Assembly (NCBI GenBank): GCA_964367715.1
Contig: CAYIYO010000066.1
Location: forward strand, 1 to 8,508
Reading direction: 5' to 3'
Length of the DNA stretch: 8,508 nt
Origin: CAYIYO01 sp964367715
Lineage (GTDB): Bacteria; Chlamydiota; Chlamydiia; Chlamydiales; Criblamydiaceae
Shown here piece by piece: positions 6,450 through 8,508 of this stretch; position 1 is the stretch's first letter, and every line of letters begins with the position of its first letter. The notes under the pieces were generated by a model. That model had not been told where the DNA came from. It ran no database searches and was given only the letters and a program-made list of their open reading frames with translations. Position numbers and translations under genes: made by a program.

Positions 6450-7010
6450 TTATTCCCCACCCTCAGAAGCATCTTCGGGCGTATCAGCCTGCTTCAGGGA
6501 ATCTTTTTTCTTTTTTACTCCCGGTGCGAGGACGACGGACAAGATTCGTCCCATCATCTTCAAAGGTGTTTCCAACGTTGCGATGTCGCTTAAGTCTTCG
6601 CACACTTGACGCACGAGATTTTCCCCATACTGAGGATGGGCCATTTCTCGCCCACGGAACATACACGTGATCTTCACTTTATTGCCCTTTGCAATAAAAT
6701 CACGCATCTGTTTGACTTTCGTCTCCAGATCATGGGAATCGATATTTGGCTTAAACTTTAGCTCTTTAACCTTAACTTGGTGCTGAGCTTTTTTATTTTC
6801 CTTCTCCTTCTTTGTTTGATCATATCGGAACTTGCCGAAATTCATGATCTTACAAACCGGAGGTGTGGATGTCGGGACAACCTCAACGAGGTCTAGTCCC
6901 GCCGCTTCGGCCATTTCAAAGGCCTCTTGTGTCGAGACTACGCCTACTTGTTCGCCTGTTTCACTGATCAGACGGACTCTAGGAACCCGAATTTGCTTGT
7001 TGATTCTCAA
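6450..7010 (-). CDS. infC: Translation initiation factor IF-3, TTG start
   Basis: IF-3 binds the 30S subunit, prevents premature subunit joining and checks start-codon and initiator-tRNA pairing. The 186-aa product has the N-domain start RINKQIRVPRVRLI with GEQVGVVSTQEAFEMAEAAGLDLVEV, then PPVCKIMNFGKFRYDQ (50-65), a lysine-rich linker, and the C-domain KVKELKFKPNIDSHD and FRGREMAH (118-125). A charged tail KKKKDSLKQ...EDASEGGE extends slightly past the usual end. No ATG lies in frame between the upstream stop and the conserved RINKQIR. TTG at 7010-7008 is the best start, with GGAG about 10 nt upstream; ATC two codons on is a less likely option. A non-ATG start fits IF-3 autoregulation by codon discrimination, known from E. 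coli (AUU). It lies 45 nt after the ThrRS-like gene. Confidence 0.95.
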   Translation of the reverse strand: MRINKQIRVPRVRLISETGEQVGVVSTQEAFEMAEAAGLDLVEVVPTSTPPVCKIMNFGKFRYDQTKKEKENKKAQHQVKVKELKFKPNIDSHDLETKVKQMRDFIAKGNKVKITCMFRGREMAHPQYGENLVRQVCEDLSDIATLETPLKMMGRILSVVLAPGVKKKKDSLKQADTPEDASEGGE

Positions 7011-7055
7011 TCCGTATAAACTCCACTTAAAAAGAGTTCAGAACCGTTATGCTTT

Positions 7056-8390
7056 TCAGTACAATTGCTGAAGGAGCTCTTCGATTCCGACAAAACGCTC
7101 TGCCGACATTGTACCGGTAGAGCGGATTTCTGCAACATTCATTTTCGCTTCATGACGATGTTCTAGCAACCAGGCAATAAATCGTTCTAGCGAACCCCAG
7201 AGTGAAAGTACAACAACCATTTTTTCTGGTTGAAGAGGATCCACTTCCAGGGCAACGTAAGGTCCGGCCCAAGGCTTGCCGTAGCAATCGGTCAAGTAAA
7301 GCGTTGCTACAGGAACGTTTCCTTCTTTTTGAAGAAACTCAATTCCGCAGCTCTGCAGCGCTTCTGTTAAGAGGGCAACCGCAGATTGATTCTGTATTTT
7401 TTGCTTTTTAGTAGCGATCTTATCACTGCCAATTTGCCAATTAAACCCAGATCCTAAGATAGTATAGATTTCTGTGATGAATTGCAAGGAAGAAATAAGA
7501 CATTCCTTCGCATTTAATGGGGTACAATAAAAGCGTGCTTCATCTTTAAGGTAGTGGGAGGAGCGCCATAGTCCAAGCCATTGGTGGGAAGGGGCGGAGC
7601 TGGCGACGACAAACTGCTCCGCAAGGGCTGCTCTTGGCATTTTTGTAAGCTGGAGGTAGGCAGAATGCGCTTGTTTTTTTGTTTCTGCACCATTTTCTGG
7701 TGTTTCAATAAAGGCGCATCCACGTAATTGAAGGAGCTGCTTTCCTTTTTCACAAATTAAATTTTTTAATTTAAGGCCCCTTGGAGACCAATAACATAAC
7801 CCTTGGGCATCAAAATGAAAGAGATCGAGTTGAGGACCAAGCACTTGGTGCGTGTATTTTTTTGCTTCTCTTATTTTTTTCAAAAATTCTTTTAACTCTC
7901 TTTGCGAAGGAAAGAGAGTTCCTGTGACGCGAATAACTTGCAAGGATTCAAGTCCTGGATACTCTACCTCGCGCTCTTCAACCTCAAGAAGCTTGATGAA
8001 TCCGATGTCCTTAAACTTTCCTTCAAACGCAACCGCACAAAGATCATAAAAATTTTCTATTTTAATGAGCTGGACTAACGAATCAGACGAAACGGCGAGC
8101 TGATCTGCAAGATAAGGTTGATGCTGGTGCTCAAAAAAAGCGACCGCATTTTCACGGATCATCTCCGTGGTCTTTCCAGAGATCTCACTGGAGAGTAATC
8201 CGCGCACTCTTTCTTCAAGATGGATAAGACCCTGTGCATCTAGCGTCTCATTCTCAAGAATAAAGTCGAAAAAGAAGCCGTAATCAGACGCCTCTCCCCC
8301 AACTACATAAGCATGGGGAAAAAGAGACTTAATGGCAGCGCCTACCAGCTTGGAAGCTAAGTAACGCAGATTTTTAAGTGAATAGGTCAT
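7056..8390 (-). CDS. Threonyl-tRNA-synthetase-like protein, catalytically degenerate paralogue
   Basis: The 444-aa product follows ThrRS from the editing (SAD/N2) domain through the class II core, compared here with E. coli ThrRS from memory. GAAIKSLFPHAYVVGGEASDYGFFFDF (17-43) fits the start of the SAD domain. LGPQLDLFHFDAQGLCYWSP (184-203) fits the IGKQLDLYH...W segment. LKDEARFYCTPLNA (281-294) fits DDAHIFCT. NWQIGSDKIA (317-326) fits KRIGSDE, and WGSLERFIAWLLEH (398-411) fits the motif-3 helix GSMERFIGIL. There is no N-terminal TGS domain and no C-terminal anticodon-binding domain. The SAD HxxxH is replaced, and of the CxxxH pair only Cys118 remains (Phe122 for His). The core zinc ligands and the motif-2 Arg are lost (Arg286 for His385, Val394 for His511, Ser264 for Arg363). 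Charging of tRNA-Thr is therefore not expected. ATG 13 nt after tRNA-Val has no Shine-Dalgarno sequence. It occupies the classical thrS position before infC. Function unknown. Confidence 0.8.
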   Translation of the reverse strand: MTYSLKNLRYLASKLVGAAIKSLFPHAYVVGGEASDYGFFFDFILENETLDAQGLIHLEERVRGLLSSEISGKTTEMIRENAVAFFEHQHQPYLADQLAVSSDSLVQLIKIENFYDLCAVAFEGKFKDIGFIKLLEVEEREVEYPGLESLQVIRVTGTLFPSQRELKEFLKKIREAKKYTHQVLGPQLDLFHFDAQGLCYWSPRGLKLKNLICEKGKQLLQLRGCAFIETPENGAETKKQAHSAYLQLTKMPRAALAEQFVVASSAPSHQWLGLWRSSHYLKDEARFYCTPLNAKECLISSLQFITEIYTILGSGFNWQIGSDKIATKKQKIQNQSAVALLTEALQSCGIEFLQKEGNVPVATLYLTDCYGKPWAGPYVALEVDPLQPEKMVVVLSLWGSLERFIAWLLEHRHEAKMNVAEIRSTGTMSAERFVGIEELLQQLY

Positions 8391-8403
8391 AAGGAAAGAA
8401 AAT

Positions 8404-8480
8404 TGGTGGGATATAGCTGACTCGAACAGCTGACCTCCACGATGTCAACGTGGCGCTCTAACCAACTGAGCTAATACCCC
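8404..8480 (-). tRNA. tRNA-Val (anticodon GAC)
   Basis: The 77-nt gene folds into a complete cloverleaf on the minus strand. The acceptor stem GGGGTAT pairs with ATATCCC (one G-T pair). The D arm is GCTC/GAGC with loop AGTTGGTTA. The anticodon stem CCACG/CGTGG holds the loop TTGACAT with anticodon GAC. The variable loop is AGGTC. The T arm AGCTG/CAGCT has loop TTCGAGT. The discriminator base is A and the CCA end is encoded. Anticodon GAC reads valine codons GUC and GUU. The ThrRS-like start codon lies 13 nt downstream, so the tRNA is probably released from a joint transcript. Confidence 0.97.
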
Positions 8481-8502
8481 ACACTCGTTTGATTAAGCGT
8501 CG

Positions 8503-8508
8503 ATTCTA
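8503..8508 (-). promoter_or_regulatory. Candidate -10 box for the tRNA-Val transcript
   Basis: The minus strand at the window edge reads TAGAAT, close to a -10 consensus, 22 nt before the tRNA 5' end. This would give a short leader of roughly 15 nt, reasonable for a tRNA promoter. The -35 region is outside the window, and a tRNA lying further upstream in the same transcript cannot be excluded. Confidence 0.35.

Noticed and set aside
6077..6670. 197-codon open frame on the plus strand antisense to rplT, rpmI and infC
   Set aside because: It lies wholly opposite three unmistakable translation genes, has no recognisable domain and is rich in Arg/Phe/Pro as expected from a shadow frame.
7056..8390. 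Considered calling the ThrRS-like gene a functional thrS
   Set aside because: The zinc ligands, the motif-2 arginine and two whole domains are missing, so canonical aminoacylation is not supported.
1..8508. Search by eye for insertion sequences, CRISPR repeats, toxin-antitoxin pairs or phage genes
   Set aside because: No arrays of direct repeats, transposase motifs or small paired toxin/antitoxin frames were seen; the tRNA-Val shows no adjacent integrase or repeated 3' end within the window.

Overview
The window reads as chromosomal DNA of a Gram-negative bacterium, most likely an environmental member of the Chlamydiae (a Waddlia- or Parachlamydia-like lineage). This is an inference. The L35 and L20 proteins have a chlamydial look (L35 with VAARFKCTGSGQLK, L20 with AKGFWGDRK). 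The translation cluster ends in pheS with no pheT behind it. A lipopolysaccharide heptosyltransferase implies an outer membrane. Base composition is moderate, roughly mid-40s GC by eye. No mobile element, CRISPR array or phage gene was seen.

Left part (1-2757): a homospermidine synthase gene runs leftward off the window edge. It is separated by a 247-bp AT-rich divergent control region from a rightward two-gene unit. That unit encodes a zinc-free MDR-family NAD(P)H:quinone oxidoreductase and, 9 nt later, a BioD-like P-loop protein with a DRTGG domain. The second protein corresponds to the N-terminal half of long phosphotransacetylases but has no phosphotransacetylase catalytic domain.

Middle and right part (2700-8508): everything is on the minus strand. 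In transcription order it runs tRNA-Val(GAC), a threonyl-tRNA-synthetase-like protein, infC (IF3), rpmI (L35), rplT (L20), a strong intrinsic terminator, pheS, an RluA-family pseudouridine synthase and a WaaC-type heptosyltransferase. The heptosyltransferase gene converges on, and overlaps by 58 bp, the end of the rightward P-loop gene. infC, rpmI and pheS all start with non-ATG codons (TTG, GTG, GTG).

The most unusual item is the 444-aa ThrRS-like protein. It sits exactly where thrS lies in the widespread thrS-infC-rpmI-rplT-pheS order. It lacks the TGS and anticodon-binding domains, and the zinc ligands, the motif-2 arginine and most editing-site residues are replaced, although the fold-level match remains clear along its length. 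Its start codon lies 13 nt after the tRNA-Val CCA end and has no Shine-Dalgarno sequence. It looks like a relic of the ancestral thrS retained as a full-length non-catalytic protein, so a functional thrS should exist elsewhere in the genome. A second point of interest is a pair of potentially competing hairpins in the infC-rpmI spacer that overlap the rpmI ribosome binding site.
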